Below are positions 9,091 to 17,192 of a DNA stretch of 64,000 nucleotides, piece by piece. A program made the position numbers and the translations under genes. This stretch comes from Aureibaculum sp. 2308TA14-22 (GTDB taxonomy: Bacteria; Bacteroidota; Bacteroidia; Flavobacteriales; Flavobacteriaceae), in NCBI RefSeq assembly GCF_040538665.1, contig NZ_JBEWXT010000001.1:1948501-2012500 (forward strand). The letters run 5' to 3'. Numbering within the stretch: the first letter of the stretch is position 1; the number at the start of each line of letters is the position of its first letter. The notes under the pieces were generated by a model, which had not been told where the DNA came from, made no database searches, and saw only the letters and a program-made list of their open reading frames with translations.

Positions 9091-9729
9091 ATGGACTTCA
9101 ACTCCTTTTTAACACAAATAAATAAACTACAGAAAATGCCTTTAGGTGGACAGGAATCACAATTTAAAATGGCTCCTGAATTAAGAAAACAATTCTCGTT
9201 AAAAGACATTAAAGATAAAAACCCAAGAGAATCAGCAGTATTAGCTTTATTCTATCCTGATAGTAATTATAGCACTAGAGTTTTAATGACAGAAAGATCG
9301 AATTATAAAGGGGTACATTCCGCTCAAATCAGTTTTCCAGGAGGTAAGAAAGATAAAAATGATAGGGGTTTAATCTACACTGCCTTAAGAGAAACCGAAG
9401 AAGAAGTTGGTGTTGATAAAGATAACGTTACGGTTATAAGAGAATTATCAAAAACCTATATACCTCCAAGCAATTTTTGGGTATATCCTTTTGTAGGTTA
9501 TACAGACAAAACTCCCTATTTTATAAAAAATTACGAAGTAGAATCTATAATTGAGGTTTTAGTAAGCGACTTAATTGATGACAACTCTTTAAGTACAAAA
9601 AATTTGACTACATCTTATATGAAAAATATAGACGTACCTTGCTTTAAACTAAATGGTTACATAGTTTGGGGAGCAACCGCGATGATTTTGAGCGAGATTA
9701 AAGATTTGGTTAAATGTATTAATTCGTAA
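9091..9729 (+). CDS. Nudix hydrolase, CoA pyrophosphatase (NudL-like)
   Basis: Cytoplasmic hydrolase of nucleoside diphosphates linked to another moiety; this subgroup usually cleaves coenzyme A to phosphopantetheine and 3',5'-ADP. The Nudix box occupies about residues 86-110 (SFPGGKKDKND then ALRETEEEVGV), with the REXXEE glutamates intact for metal binding. The preceding HSAQISFPGG is typical of the CoA pyrophosphatase (UPF0035) signature. The length of 212 residues is normal. It is monocistronic by position: a 131-bp gap with an inverted repeat separates it from the acyltransferase. Confidence 0.9.
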   Translation: MDFNSFLTQINKLQKMPLGGQESQFKMAPELRKQFSLKDIKDKNPRESAVLALFYPDSNYSTRVLMTERSNYKGVHSAQISFPGGKKDKNDRGLIYTALRETEEEVGVDKDNVTVIRELSKTYIPPSNFWVYPFVGYTDKTPYFIKNYEVESIIEVLVSDLIDDNSLSTKNLTTSYMKNIDVPCFKLNGYIVWGATAMILSEIKDLVKCINS

Positions 9730-9810
9730 TTTCTTTTGTAAATTTGATTTTCAACAGCCTATGGAATCTTAATGAAATACAATAGTCAAAATTTTGATTA
9801 CAAAAGAAAT
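9729..9810. repeat. Inverted repeat, 13-bp arms around a 56-bp spacer
   Basis: ATTTCTTTTGTAA at 9729-9741 is exactly repeated inverted as TTACAAAAGAAAT at 9798-9810. Inside the spacer, TCAAAATTTTGA (9786-9797) is itself a palindrome. The left arm begins on the last base of the Nudix stop codon. It could be a structured 3' end, a leader for the acyltransferase gene, or a small dispersed element. Confidence 0.5.
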
Positions 9811-9860
9811 GTTAATAATTGTATTCCATCTGTCCTTTAAAAAATAATAACAATTAACAG

Positions 9861-10673
9861 ATGAAATTATACAAACAAGATCCTTTTGGTAATGCTTTAT
9901 TTCTAAAAAAGTTCTTGATACGAATACTTGGATTAATATCTCACGGACGTTATCAGGGTTTCAATAAACTAGAAATTGAAGGTTCAGAAATTCTTCGAAA
10001 TTTACCCGATAAAAATGTTTTATTTGTTTCCAACCATCAAACTTATTTTGCAGATGTAGCGGCTATGCTACATGTTTTCAATGCCTCGCTAAGCGGCAGA
10101 GATGACTCCATTAAAAATGTCGGATATATTTGGCAACCCAAATTAAACATCTATTATGTTGCCGCATTAGAGACCATGAAGTCTGGTATCTTACCAAAAA
10201 TATTTGCTTATACAGGTTCAATTTCCATAGAACGTACATGGAGAAGTAAAGGAAAAGATGTTAAACGACAGGTAAAAATGTCGGACATTAGCAATATTGA
10301 AAAAGCCCTTAACGATGGTTGGGTAATTACGTTTCCACAAGGCACCACAACGCCTTTTAAACCGATAAGACGGGGCACAGCTTTTATCATAAAAGAAGCC
10401 AAACCTATTGTTATACCTATTGTTATTGACGGATTTAGAAGAGCTTATGACAAAACGGGCTTACAACTTAAAAAACGAAACATTTTACAATCTATGGTGA
10501 TAAAGCCACCAATGGAAATTAATTACGAAAACGATACTATTGCAGAAATTGTTGAAAAATTAGAGTATGCTATTGAGCAACATCCTTCGTTTTTAAAAGT
10601 ACTGACACCAGAGGAATACGCCAAACAAGAAGCCGAACTCGATAAAAAAAGAAAATTTTGGAAATCATCTTAA
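9861..10673 (+). CDS. Lysophospholipid acyltransferase (PlsC-like)
   Basis: A 270-residue membrane-associated acyltransferase of the PlsC/LPLAT superfamily, probably acylating a lysophospholipid or related lysolipid. The catalytic block NHQTYFAD (about residues 54-61) places Asp six positions after His (HX5D), whereas the textbook motif is HX4D. The later block FPQGTTTPF corresponds to the family motif FPEGTRS. A basic, Lys-rich C-terminus follows (EAELDKKRKFWKSS). The substrate cannot be told from sequence. A hairpin downstream separates it from convergent dps. Confidence 0.82.
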   Translation: MKLYKQDPFGNALFLKKFLIRILGLISHGRYQGFNKLEIEGSEILRNLPDKNVLFVSNHQTYFADVAAMLHVFNASLSGRDDSIKNVGYIWQPKLNIYYVAALETMKSGILPKIFAYTGSISIERTWRSKGKDVKRQVKMSDISNIEKALNDGWVITFPQGTTTPFKPIRRGTAFIIKEAKPIVIPIVIDGFRRAYDKTGLQLKKRNILQSMVIKPPMEINYENDTIAEIVEKLEYAIEQHPSFLKVLTPEEYAKQEAELDKKRKFWKSS

Positions 10674-10691
10674 TGCACTTTACAAAATAAA

Positions 10692-10722
10692 AAGTTTCGG
10701 ATTTACTAAAAACCCGAAACTT
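10692..10722 (-). terminator. Terminator hairpin for dps
   Basis: AAGTTTCGG (10692-10700) pairs with CCGAAACTT (10714-10722), extended by further A-T pairs after one mismatch. On the minus strand the stem is followed by TTTTTATTTT, which fits intrinsic termination of dps 76 bp upstream. It may also stop reading from the acyltransferase side. Confidence 0.6.
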
Positions 10723-10797
10723 CAATTGTAAATCTAGTAAAATCTTATAGATTTTACTATTTTAATTTAACGCTGCATACAGCTACTGAAGACTGAA

Positions 10798-11268
10798 TTA
10801 TCCCAACCAAGCCTTAAACATCCAAACCGTTTTTTCTTGTTCGGAGATAAAGTCGCTCATCATAGCGTTGGTACCCTCATCGTCGGCCTCGGCGGATTTA
10901 TCTAAAATAGCACGCTCAATAGCAATTAACTCTTTTAGAGATTTTACTGTCAGCTTAACCGCTTCGGTATCGTTGGAAATATCTTTCCCAACCGGTACAT
11001 TGGCGGTATTTGAATAATCTTCAAAAGTGTGTAAGGGTGTACCCTCCAAAGTTAAAATACGTTCGGCAATTTCGTCGATCTTAACTTGCGAATCGTTGTA
11101 CAATTCTTCAAATTTTTCGTGCAATTGAAAGAAGTTCTTCCCTTTAATGTTCCAATGCAATCCTCTCAAGTTTTGATAATATACTTGGTAATTGGCAAGT
11201 AACTCATTTAAATCGGTTGTCAATTTGTTTATTTTCGTTTCGTTTAATCCTAATACCGTTGTTTCCAT
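10798..11268 (-). CDS. dps: DNA-protecting ferritin-like protein Dps
   Basis: Dodecameric ferritin-like protein that oxidises and stores iron using hydrogen peroxide and protects DNA under stress. Family motifs are present: LRGLHWNIKG, LHEKFEELY and DSQVKIDEIAERI, which supply the inter-subunit ferroxidase ligands (His, Asp, Glu). I prefer the ATG at 11268 (METTVLGLNE). An in-frame ATG at 11283 would add five residues, but it overlaps a TAAATTTG promoter-like word. The gene is divergent from oxyR, the classical arrangement for peroxide-regulated dps. Confidence 0.93.
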   Translation of the reverse strand: METTVLGLNETKINKLTTDLNELLANYQVYYQNLRGLHWNIKGKNFFQLHEKFEELYNDSQVKIDEIAERILTLEGTPLHTFEDYSNTANVPVGKDISNDTEAVKLTVKSLKELIAIERAILDKSAEADDEGTNAMMSDFISEQEKTVWMFKAWLG

Positions 11269-11280
11269 AACTATATGTTT

Positions 11281-11288
11281 CAAATTTA
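11281..11288 (-). promoter_or_regulatory. Candidate -7 promoter box for dps
   Basis: On the minus strand the bases read TAAATTTG, matching TAnnTTTG. It lies 13 bases before the preferred dps ATG and overlaps the alternative upstream ATG. Confidence 0.35.
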
Positions 11289-11434
11289 TTTATAATCCAA
11301 TTTTAAGAAGCTAACTATTAACTACTTAACTCAATACAAATTTATCTTAACTTAATTACTATTTACTATAATTATGATTGATAGTTTTTATATTTTTATA
11401 GCCAAAATTTATACATATTATAAAGTAATTAGAA
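11289..11434. promoter_or_regulatory. Shared dps/oxyR divergent control region
   Basis: This AT-rich region separates the two divergent genes. It contains the words CTAT (11359, 11366) and ATAG (11381, 11398), the building blocks of OxyR sites. They are not spaced on the usual 11-base period, so no OxyR site is claimed. Location and gene pairing make it the expected control region. Confidence 0.5.
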
Positions 11435-12373
11435 ATGACTATTACTCAACTTACCTACGTGCTTGCCGTGGCGGAATATAAAAATTTTACTTTGGCTTCT
11501 GAAAAATGTTTTGTTACTCAACCGACATTAAGTATGCAAATACAAAAATTGGAAGAGGAACTTGACGTAACTATTTTCAATCGTAAAAAGAAACCCATTG
11601 CATTAACCCCTATTGGCGAAAAAATAATTGAACAGGCCAAAGTTATTGTTAATGAGAGTAATAGAATAAATGATATAGTAGATCAACAAAAAGGGTTTAT
11701 TGGAGGTGAGTTTAAATTGGGAATAATACCAACGGTAATGCCTTCACTATTACCTCTATTTTTAAAAACATTCATAAAAAAATATCCTAAAATTAATTTA
11801 ATAATCGAAGAGTTAACCACTGAAGATATTATTAAAAAGTTAGTTGACGGTCATTTAGACGCTGGTATTGCGGCCACCCCTTTGGAAATTAATGTTATAA
11901 AGGAACGTCCGTTATATTATGAACCTTTTGTGGGTTTTTTGAATGATAATCATAGGCTTTTTAATGCAGATGAATTATCCGTAGAAGATTTAGAAATTGA
12001 TGATATTTTGTTATTAGAAGATGGTCATTGCTTTAAGGATAACATTCTTAATTTGTGCAATAGTTTAAAAAAAGAGGACCCACATCATTTTAGGTTAGAA
12101 AGTGGTAGTTTCGATACCTTAATAAAATTGACCAAAGAAGGTATGGGTATGACACTACTGCCCTATTTACAAACACATGATTTAAAAGAAAAAGATAAAA
12201 AACTAGTAAGGTCATTTAAAAACCCAACGCCTTCAAGAGAAATAAGTATCATTTACCATAAGTCACAACTAAAAATTCAATTAATTGATGCCTTAAAAGA
12301 AGTAATTGATGGTATAATTAGGGGTGTAATAGCCTTTAGCGATGTTAAAATAATTAGTCCGCTTAAAAAATAA
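11435..12373 (+). CDS. oxyR: Peroxide-sensing LysR-type regulator OxyR
   Basis: LysR-family activator that senses hydrogen peroxide by forming a disulfide. An N-terminal winged helix-turn-helix (about 1-60, FTLASEKCFVTQPTLSMQIQKLE) precedes a substrate-binding-like domain. The redox block LLLEDGHCFKDNILNLC carries two cysteines eight residues apart, at positions 199 and 208, the same positions as the sensing pair of E. coli OxyR. This makes OxyR a confident call rather than a generic LysR protein. The length of 312 residues is normal. dps is divergent and is the obvious local target. Confidence 0.94.
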   Translation: MTITQLTYVLAVAEYKNFTLASEKCFVTQPTLSMQIQKLEEELDVTIFNRKKKPIALTPIGEKIIEQAKVIVNESNRINDIVDQQKGFIGGEFKLGIIPTVMPSLLPLFLKTFIKKYPKINLIIEELTTEDIIKKLVDGHLDAGIAATPLEINVIKERPLYYEPFVGFLNDNHRLFNADELSVEDLEIDDILLLEDGHCFKDNILNLCNSLKKEDPHHFRLESGSFDTLIKLTKEGMGMTLLPYLQTHDLKEKDKKLVRSFKNPTPSREISIIYHKSQLKIQLIDALKEVIDGIIRGVIAFSDVKIISPLKK

Positions 12374-12386
12374 AGAGAAATTTACA

Positions 12387-12590
12387 CTACTCTTTTGGGT
12401 TGACTATTTTAACATACTCATAAAGTTCAGGCCTGTTAAGCGTAAACTCTTGAAGCCAAATTTTTAATTCATTAATCTCGTAAGGCAATAATCTGTTTAA
12501 CGCTTTTTCCAATTCTTTACAAAATAACTCAACATTAAAACTTACTTTTTTTAAGACCGTTTTAGTGTATTCGAATATTGCTCTAGCCAT
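12387..12590 (-). CDS. Small conserved flavobacterial protein, function unknown
   Basis: A 67-residue soluble protein starting MARAIFEYTKTVLKKVSF. It is mostly helical, with one Cys (FCKELEKAL) and the segment LLPYEINELKIWLQEF. Its regular amphipathic pattern and clean start codon suggest a real gene, and I believe short proteins of this type recur in Flavobacteriia. It converges with oxyR across 13 bp. No function can be assigned. Confidence 0.72.
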   Translation of the reverse strand: MARAIFEYTKTVLKKVSFNVELFCKELEKALNRLLPYEINELKIWLQEFTLNRPELYEYVKIVNPKE

Positions 12591-12725
12591 GTTGGTAATG
12601 GGTTTAAATTGGTCGACGTACCTTAAGGGTAGATCGTTAAATTTTCAACGCTAAAGTTAAAGAATTATTCTATACAATACTGTTAAAATTTTTCTTAAAA
12701 ATTTTAACTTACTGAATAACAGAGC

Positions 12726-12995
12726 TTATAATTTACCAATTTTGGCTAAAAGTGATTCTCCTCTAGTCTGTAGTTCAGTTTTCACTGCTTTAAAATGTGC
12801 CTTTTTATTCTCTACATCTTTAGTGTTTATTTTTACAATAAGTTCATCAAAAGTAGCGATAGCTTCATCTATAATTTTTTCAGCTTTATCAGCTTTTTTT
12901 GCATCATCTTGTTGCAATTGCCAAACATAACACTCTTCAATAATATCCGATAAAACGTAATTTACATCTTTCTTTAAATTCTTTACACTTGCCAT
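12726..12995 (-). CDS. Small helical conserved protein, function unknown
   Basis: An 89-residue, Lys/Glu/Asp-rich soluble protein predicted to be nearly all helix (MASVKNLKKDVNYVLSDIIE, then AEKIIDEAIATFDELIVKI). It is probably a helical bundle and has no catalytic motif. A TAAATTTG promoter-like word lies 22 bases upstream of the ATG. Its codon pattern and the absence of any convincing competing frame support coding. Function unknown. Confidence 0.8.
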   Translation of the reverse strand: MASVKNLKKDVNYVLSDIIEECYVWQLQQDDAKKADKAEKIIDEAIATFDELIVKINTKDVENKKAHFKAVKTELQTRGESLLAKIGKL

Positions 12996-13016
12996 TTTTT
13001 ATTTTTTTATAGTCCA

Positions 13017-13024
13017 CAAATTTA
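13017..13024 (-). promoter_or_regulatory. Candidate -7 promoter box
   Basis: On the minus strand this reads TAAATTTG (TAnnTTTG), 22 bases upstream of the ATG at 12995. Confidence 0.45.
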
Positions 13025-13055
13025 AGCTAAAAACCAATAACAATTACCTTAAAAC

Positions 13056-14036
13056 TTATTTAATAAATACTTCAAGAAGTTCAGCCTTTTGTTCAGATTT
13101 TAATACAAAATTAGTTAAACAAGCGGGCATCAAAATGGTTTGTCCTTTATTTAGCAGCACTTCTTCACCATCATTATAGACAACAGTAGCCATACCATCT
13201 ACAGCCATATAAATTACAAAAGAATCTTTATCTGAATTATCAACAGTTAAAGTTCCATCCAAATCAATAATATTAGTAGTAAAATACTGACAATCAACTA
13301 CATTTACACTTTTATTAAGCTCAGATTTATAATCTGTTGTATAATTATCAATCGCTTTATAATCAATGGCATCTAAGGCTAGCTCGGTATGTAGTTCCCT
13401 TCCGTTACCTTGGTCATCCTTTCTGTCCCAATCATAAATGCGGTAGGTAACATCACTGGTTTGTTGGATTTCAGCCAATAAAACACCTGCACCAATTGCA
13501 TGTATTCTTCCTGTAGGAATAAAATACACATCACCTTTTTTAACTTTATCAACATTTAAAATCTCTAACAATGATTTATTTTTCAAATATTTCAAATATT
13601 CTTCTTTGTTAGAATCTTTTTTAAAGCCTACAATTAAATTTGAACCTTCATCTGCTTGCATCACATACCACATTTCGGTTTTCCCGAACGAATCATGGCG
13701 TTTTTTGGCCAAATCGTCATGTGGATGCAACTGAATACTCAATGCTTCTTTAGCATCAATGAATTTTATTAATAACGGAAACTTTTTTCCAAACCTATCA
13801 TATACTTTCTTTCCAAGTAACGAGCCTCTATATTCATCAATCAGAAACTCTAACGATTTACCCTTATATTTTCCATTGGCAATTACCGAAACGTCACCTT
13901 TTACATCAGAGAGTTCCCAGCTTTCACCTATATTATCTTTTTGAGTATTTTTATTTAAAACGGTACTCAATTTATTACCTCCCCAAATTCTTTCTTTTAA
14001 AATCGGTTCAAATTTTAATGGATAATTTATGCTCAT
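13056..14036 (-). CDS. manA: Mannose-6-phosphate isomerase, class I
   Basis: Zinc-dependent cupin enzyme interconverting mannose 6-phosphate and fructose 6-phosphate, supplying or consuming mannose units for glycan synthesis. The start shows FEPILKERIWGGNKL, typical of the short class I type. Zinc ligands are visible in SIQLHPHDD, GKTEMWYV and IPTGRIHAIG. A C-terminal cupin segment carries the LNKGQTILMPA turn. At 326 residues it matches the short bacterial form. The ATG lies 1 base after the peroxiredoxin stop codon, so the two genes form an operon. Confidence 0.93.
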   Translation of the reverse strand: MSINYPLKFEPILKERIWGGNKLSTVLNKNTQKDNIGESWELSDVKGDVSVIANGKYKGKSLEFLIDEYRGSLLGKKVYDRFGKKFPLLIKFIDAKEALSIQLHPHDDLAKKRHDSFGKTEMWYVMQADEGSNLIVGFKKDSNKEEYLKYLKNKSLLEILNVDKVKKGDVYFIPTGRIHAIGAGVLLAEIQQTSDVTYRIYDWDRKDDQGNGRELHTELALDAIDYKAIDNYTTDYKSELNKSVNVVDCQYFTTNIIDLDGTLTVDNSDKDSFVIYMAVDGMATVVYNDGEEVLLNKGQTILMPACLTNFVLKSEQKAELLEVFIK

Positions 14037-14037
14037 T

Positions 14038-14571
14038 TTACTGTTCCTTTAGTTTTGTTAATGTTTCCGTAATATGCTTTTCAGCCCCGAACTGGCTGTT
14101 AAAAGTATGGATTACTGTTCCCTCTTTATTAATTACATAGGTAACACGCCCGGGAATCAGTCCTAACATACTTTGGGGTACTCCGAATAGTTTTCTGACC
14201 TTATTTTCGGTGTCTGCCAATAGTGTAAAAGGCAAGTTATACTTTTTGGCAAAGTTTTTATGAGATGCTACATCATCTGCACTGATACCAATAACTTTAA
14301 CATCTAAATCGGTAAACGCTTCAAATTCATCACGGAATTTACAGGCTTGCTTTGTGCAGCCCGGGGTATCGTCTTTAGGATAAAAATAAATAACCATTGC
14401 ATTTTTTCCGATAAAATCGGTACTGTTGACTAGCTGATTATCTTGGTCTTTTAAAGAAAATTTAGGAACGGAATCACCTATTTTTAGCTTCATTTTTTGA
14501 GGATATATATATTGAATCACAAACAAGAGCAATACTATAAAAACAATGCCTGCAATTATCTTTTTTAACAT
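14038..14571 (-). CDS. bcp: Thioredoxin-dependent thiol peroxidase (Bcp/PrxQ) with N-terminal membrane anchor
   Basis: Atypical 2-Cys peroxiredoxin reducing hydrogen peroxide and organic peroxides. The active-site block FYPKDDTPGCTKQACKFRD contains the peroxidatic Cys and, five residues later, the resolving Cys of the PrxQ subgroup. The family core starts at MKLKIGDSVPKFSL. In front of it is an extra segment of about 26 residues with one hydrophobic helix (IIAGIVFIVLLLFVIQYIY). The enzyme is therefore probably membrane-tethered or exported, unlike the soluble E. coli Bcp. It is co-transcribed with manA immediately downstream. Confidence 0.92.
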   Translation of the reverse strand: MLKKIIAGIVFIVLLLFVIQYIYPQKMKLKIGDSVPKFSLKDQDNQLVNSTDFIGKNAMVIYFYPKDDTPGCTKQACKFRDEFEAFTDLDVKVIGISADDVASHKNFAKKYNLPFTLLADTENKVRKLFGVPQSMLGLIPGRVTYVINKEGTVIHTFNSQFGAEKHITETLTKLKEQ

Positions 14572-14624
14572 ACCACAAATATCGTTATTTTAAGCTAAAA
14601 CATAAAATTTGTTTATTTTTGATT

Positions 14625-15626
14625 ATGAAAAATTTTATAAGAAATCTACCAAAAGCGGAACTCCATTTACATATTGAAGGTACTTTAGAGCCTGAGTTGC
14701 TATTCTCTTTAGCAGAAAGAAATAATATTAAATTAAAATACGATTCCATCGAACAGTTAAAATCCGCTTATGAATTTGATTGCTTACAAGATTTTTTAGA
14801 TATATATTATCAAGGAGCTTCAGTTTTAACTACTGAACAAGATTTTTATGATCTCACGTACAGCTATCTTCAAAAATGTGCTGAACAAAACATCAGGCAT
14901 ACCGAGATTATGTTCGATCCGCAGACACACACCGAACGTGGCATTGCTTTTGAAACGGTAGTCAATGGTATTTCTAGAGCCTGCAATGATGCTAAAGAAA
15001 ATTTAAACATATCTTCTCTATTGATTATGAGCTATTTGCGACATTTATCAGAAGAAGAAGCATTTACAACCTTGAAAAAATCGTTACCTTTTAAGCATCT
15101 TATCATTGCCGTGGGATTGGACTCTTCTGAAAAAGGAAATCCGCCTTCAAAATTTAAACGTGTGTTCGAAGCTTCCATAAAGGAAGGCTATATTCCCCTT
15201 GCCCATGCAGGAGAAGAAGGTCCTCCAGAATATATTTGGGAAGCTCTAGATATCTTAAAAATTAAACGGATAGATCATGGTAATAATTGTTTGGAAGATG
15301 AACTGTTGATTAAAGAAATCATTAAACGTGATTTAGTTCTAACCGTTTGCCCTCTTTCCAACACAGCATTACAAGTAGTTGATGATTTGAAAAACCATCC
15401 ACTTAAAAAAATGATGGATTTGGGATTAAAAGTAACCGTTAATTCTGACGATCCAGCCTATTTTGGTGGACAGCTCAACCAAAATTTTATTGAAATCCAA
15501 AAAGCACTTAATTTGAACAAAGCCGATCTTTATGAATTGGCAAAAAATTCTTTTCAATATTCTTTATTGGACAATGAAACCAAACAAAAACACATTAACG
15601 AATTAGACAATTACTATGCAGATTAA
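14625..15626 (+). CDS. add: Adenosine deaminase
   Basis: Cytoplasmic zinc hydrolase converting adenosine to inosine in purine salvage. Metal and catalytic residues are visible: HLHIEG (His14 and His16), HAGEEG (His and Glu) and NSDDPAYFGG (Asp pair). The length of 333 residues is typical. The frame extends six bases further upstream to a TTG, but the ATG at 14625 (MKNFIRNLPKAELHLH) aligns with the family start. The next gene overlaps or closely follows on the same strand, suggesting an operon. Confidence 0.93.
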   Translation: MKNFIRNLPKAELHLHIEGTLEPELLFSLAERNNIKLKYDSIEQLKSAYEFDCLQDFLDIYYQGASVLTTEQDFYDLTYSYLQKCAEQNIRHTEIMFDPQTHTERGIAFETVVNGISRACNDAKENLNISSLLIMSYLRHLSEEEAFTTLKKSLPFKHLIIAVGLDSSEKGNPPSKFKRVFEASIKEGYIPLAHAGEEGPPEYIWEALDILKIKRIDHGNNCLEDELLIKEIIKRDLVLTVCPLSNTALQVVDDLKNHPLKKMMDLGLKVTVNSDDPAYFGGQLNQNFIEIQKALNLNKADLYELAKNSFQYSLLDNETKQKHINELDNYYAD

Positions 15627-15651
15627 CGATAAATCAGGAATTACAGAATAC

Positions 15652-16632
15652 ATGGCATCATCAAAACGGTATGATGCTATGCAGTACAATAGATGTGGGA
15701 AAAGTGGATTGTTATTACCTGCTATTTCTTTGGGTTTGTGGCATAATTTCGGTGGCATTGACAGTATGTTCAATGCTCGAAACATATTACGCACCGCTTT
15801 CGATTTAGGAATTACTCATTTTGATTTAGCCAATAATTATGGGCCACCATTTGGGTCAGCAGAAGAAACTTTTGGGCAAATTTTAAAGAAAGACTTCAAT
15901 CAATACAGAGACGAACTCATTATCAGTACCAAAGCAGGTTATGATATGTGGCCTGGACCTTACGGAGATTTAGGTTCAAGAAAGTATTTAATTGCCAGTC
16001 TAGATCAAAGTCTAAAAAGAATGGGCTTAGATTATGTTGATATTTTTTACCATCATAGACCTGACGCAGACACTCCGTTGGAAGAGACCATGATTGCCTT
16101 GTCGGATATTGTCCGCCAAGGAAAAGCATTATATGTAAGTATTTCAAATTATGAACCTAAAGAAACGGCTGAGGCTGCAAAAATCCTAAAAGAATTAAAA
16201 GTTCCTTTTGTGTTACACCAAGCCAGATATTCACTATTTGACAGATGGGTCGAAAACGGTTTGTTAGATACATTGGAAAATATTGGAGTGGGTTGTATTG
16301 CTTTTTCGCCTTTAGCTCAAGGTATGTTAACTGATAAATACTTAAATGGTATCCCGAAAGATTCAAGAGCAGGAAAAAGTCAAACGTATTTAGATGCTAA
16401 TCAGGTCGCATCAAATTTGAATAAAATTCAAGAATTAAATAAAATAGCTGAAAAACGTGGACAAAAACTATCGCAAATGGCTATTGCGTGGCTACTGGCT
16501 CAACAAAATATTACTTCAGTTTTGGTCGGTGCAAGTTCATCGAATCAGTTAAAAGAAAATGTTAAAGCACTTGATAATATAACATTTTCTAATGAAGAAC
16601 TAAAGTCAATTGACGATGTTTTGCAATCTTAG
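15652..16632 (+). CDS. Aldo/keto reductase, YghZ-like (L-glyceraldehyde 3-phosphate reductase type)
   Basis: NADPH-dependent TIM-barrel oxidoreductase. The start region MQYNRCGKSGLLLPAISLGL closely matches E. coli YghZ, which reduces L-glyceraldehyde 3-phosphate and detoxifies methylglyoxal. The catalytic tetrad is present: Asp and Tyr in FDLANNYG, Lys in STKAGYD and His in FYHHRPD. I choose the ATG at 15652 (MASSKRYDAM) by comparison with YghZ. An earlier ATG at 15616 would overlap the end of add by 11 bases and add 12 residues. Confidence 0.9.
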   Translation: MASSKRYDAMQYNRCGKSGLLLPAISLGLWHNFGGIDSMFNARNILRTAFDLGITHFDLANNYGPPFGSAEETFGQILKKDFNQYRDELIISTKAGYDMWPGPYGDLGSRKYLIASLDQSLKRMGLDYVDIFYHHRPDADTPLEETMIALSDIVRQGKALYVSISNYEPKETAEAAKILKELKVPFVLHQARYSLFDRWVENGLLDTLENIGVGCIAFSPLAQGMLTDKYLNGIPKDSRAGKSQTYLDANQVASNLNKIQELNKIAEKRGQKLSQMAIAWLLAQQNITSVLVGASSSNQLKENVKALDNITFSNEELKSIDDVLQS

Positions 16633-16644
16633 TCGGTACTAATT

Positions 16645-16663
16645 CCCTTCCCATTGGGAAGGG
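16645..16663. repeat. GC-rich hairpin between convergent genes, possible dispersed intergenic repeat
   Basis: CCCTTCCC (16645-16652) pairs perfectly with GGGAAGGG (16656-16663) around the loop ATT, followed by TTAGGGATGGGC. It lies in the 45-bp gap between the aldo/keto reductase and rlmH ends. The G/C richness contrasts with the AT-rich surroundings. It may act as a bidirectional terminator, although T runs are weak. Confidence 0.6.
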
Positions 16664-16677
16664 TTAGGGATGGGCTT

Positions 16678-17151
16678 TTATTCATGATGGTAAGGCTCAT
16701 TTTTTAAAATGGTAAACGCCCTGTATAGTTGTTCTACCATAAACAATCGAATCATTTGATGCGAAAATGTCATTTTTGACAAGGCAATTTTACCTTGTGC
16801 TTTTTGATATACGGCATCTGAAAATCCATAGGGGCCACCAATAACAAAGACCAATTGTTTAATACCAGAATTCATTTTCTTTTGCAAAAACGTTGAAAAC
16901 TGAATGGATCTAAATTCTTGTCCTTTTTCGTCTAACAGAACAAGTTGATCCACTGGAGATATACGCTGTAAAATCAATTCTCCTTCCTTTTCTTTTTGCT
17001 GATTTTCAGTCAGGTTTTTTGTTTTTTTTAAATCAGGGATAATTTCTAACTCAAAATTAATATAATACTTTAACCGCTTTTGGTAAATCGCAATCAATGA
17101 AATTAAATTTTTATCATCCGTTTTTCCAATGGCTAACAGTTTTATTTTCAT
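16678..17151 (-). CDS. rlmH: 23S rRNA (pseudouridine1915-N3)-methyltransferase RlmH
   Basis: SPOUT-fold methyltransferase acting on the 70S ribosome, modifying pseudouridine 1915 in helix 69 of 23S rRNA. Diagnostic features are the start MKIKLLAIGK, the SAM-binding knot VFVIGGPYGFSD, LSKMTFSHQMIRL and the terminal EQLYRAFTILKNEPYHHE. The length of 157 residues matches the family exactly. It is divergent from nadC across 41 bp. Confidence 0.97.
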   Translation of the reverse strand: MKIKLLAIGKTDDKNLISLIAIYQKRLKYYINFELEIIPDLKKTKNLTENQQKEKEGELILQRISPVDQLVLLDEKGQEFRSIQFSTFLQKKMNSGIKQLVFVIGGPYGFSDAVYQKAQGKIALSKMTFSHQMIRLFMVEQLYRAFTILKNEPYHHE

Positions 17152-17168
17152 GAAGTAAATATAAAACT

Positions 17169-17176
17169 TATTTTTG
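17169..17176 (+). promoter_or_regulatory. Candidate -7 promoter box for nadC
   Basis: TATTTTTG fits TAnnTTTG and lies 16 bases upstream of the nadC ATG in the short rlmH/nadC divergent gap. Confidence 0.45.
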
Positions 17177-17192
17177 CTATAAATTCCAACAC

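Noticed and set aside
11359-11401. CTAT and ATAG words as a classical OxyR site
   Set aside because: The half-site words fall at offsets of 7, 15 and 17 bases, not on the 11-base period an OxyR tetramer site needs.
14614-14621. TATTTTTG as the add promoter
   Set aside because: It ends three bases before the ATG at 14625, so transcription would start inside the gene. Kept out unless a leaderless start is shown.
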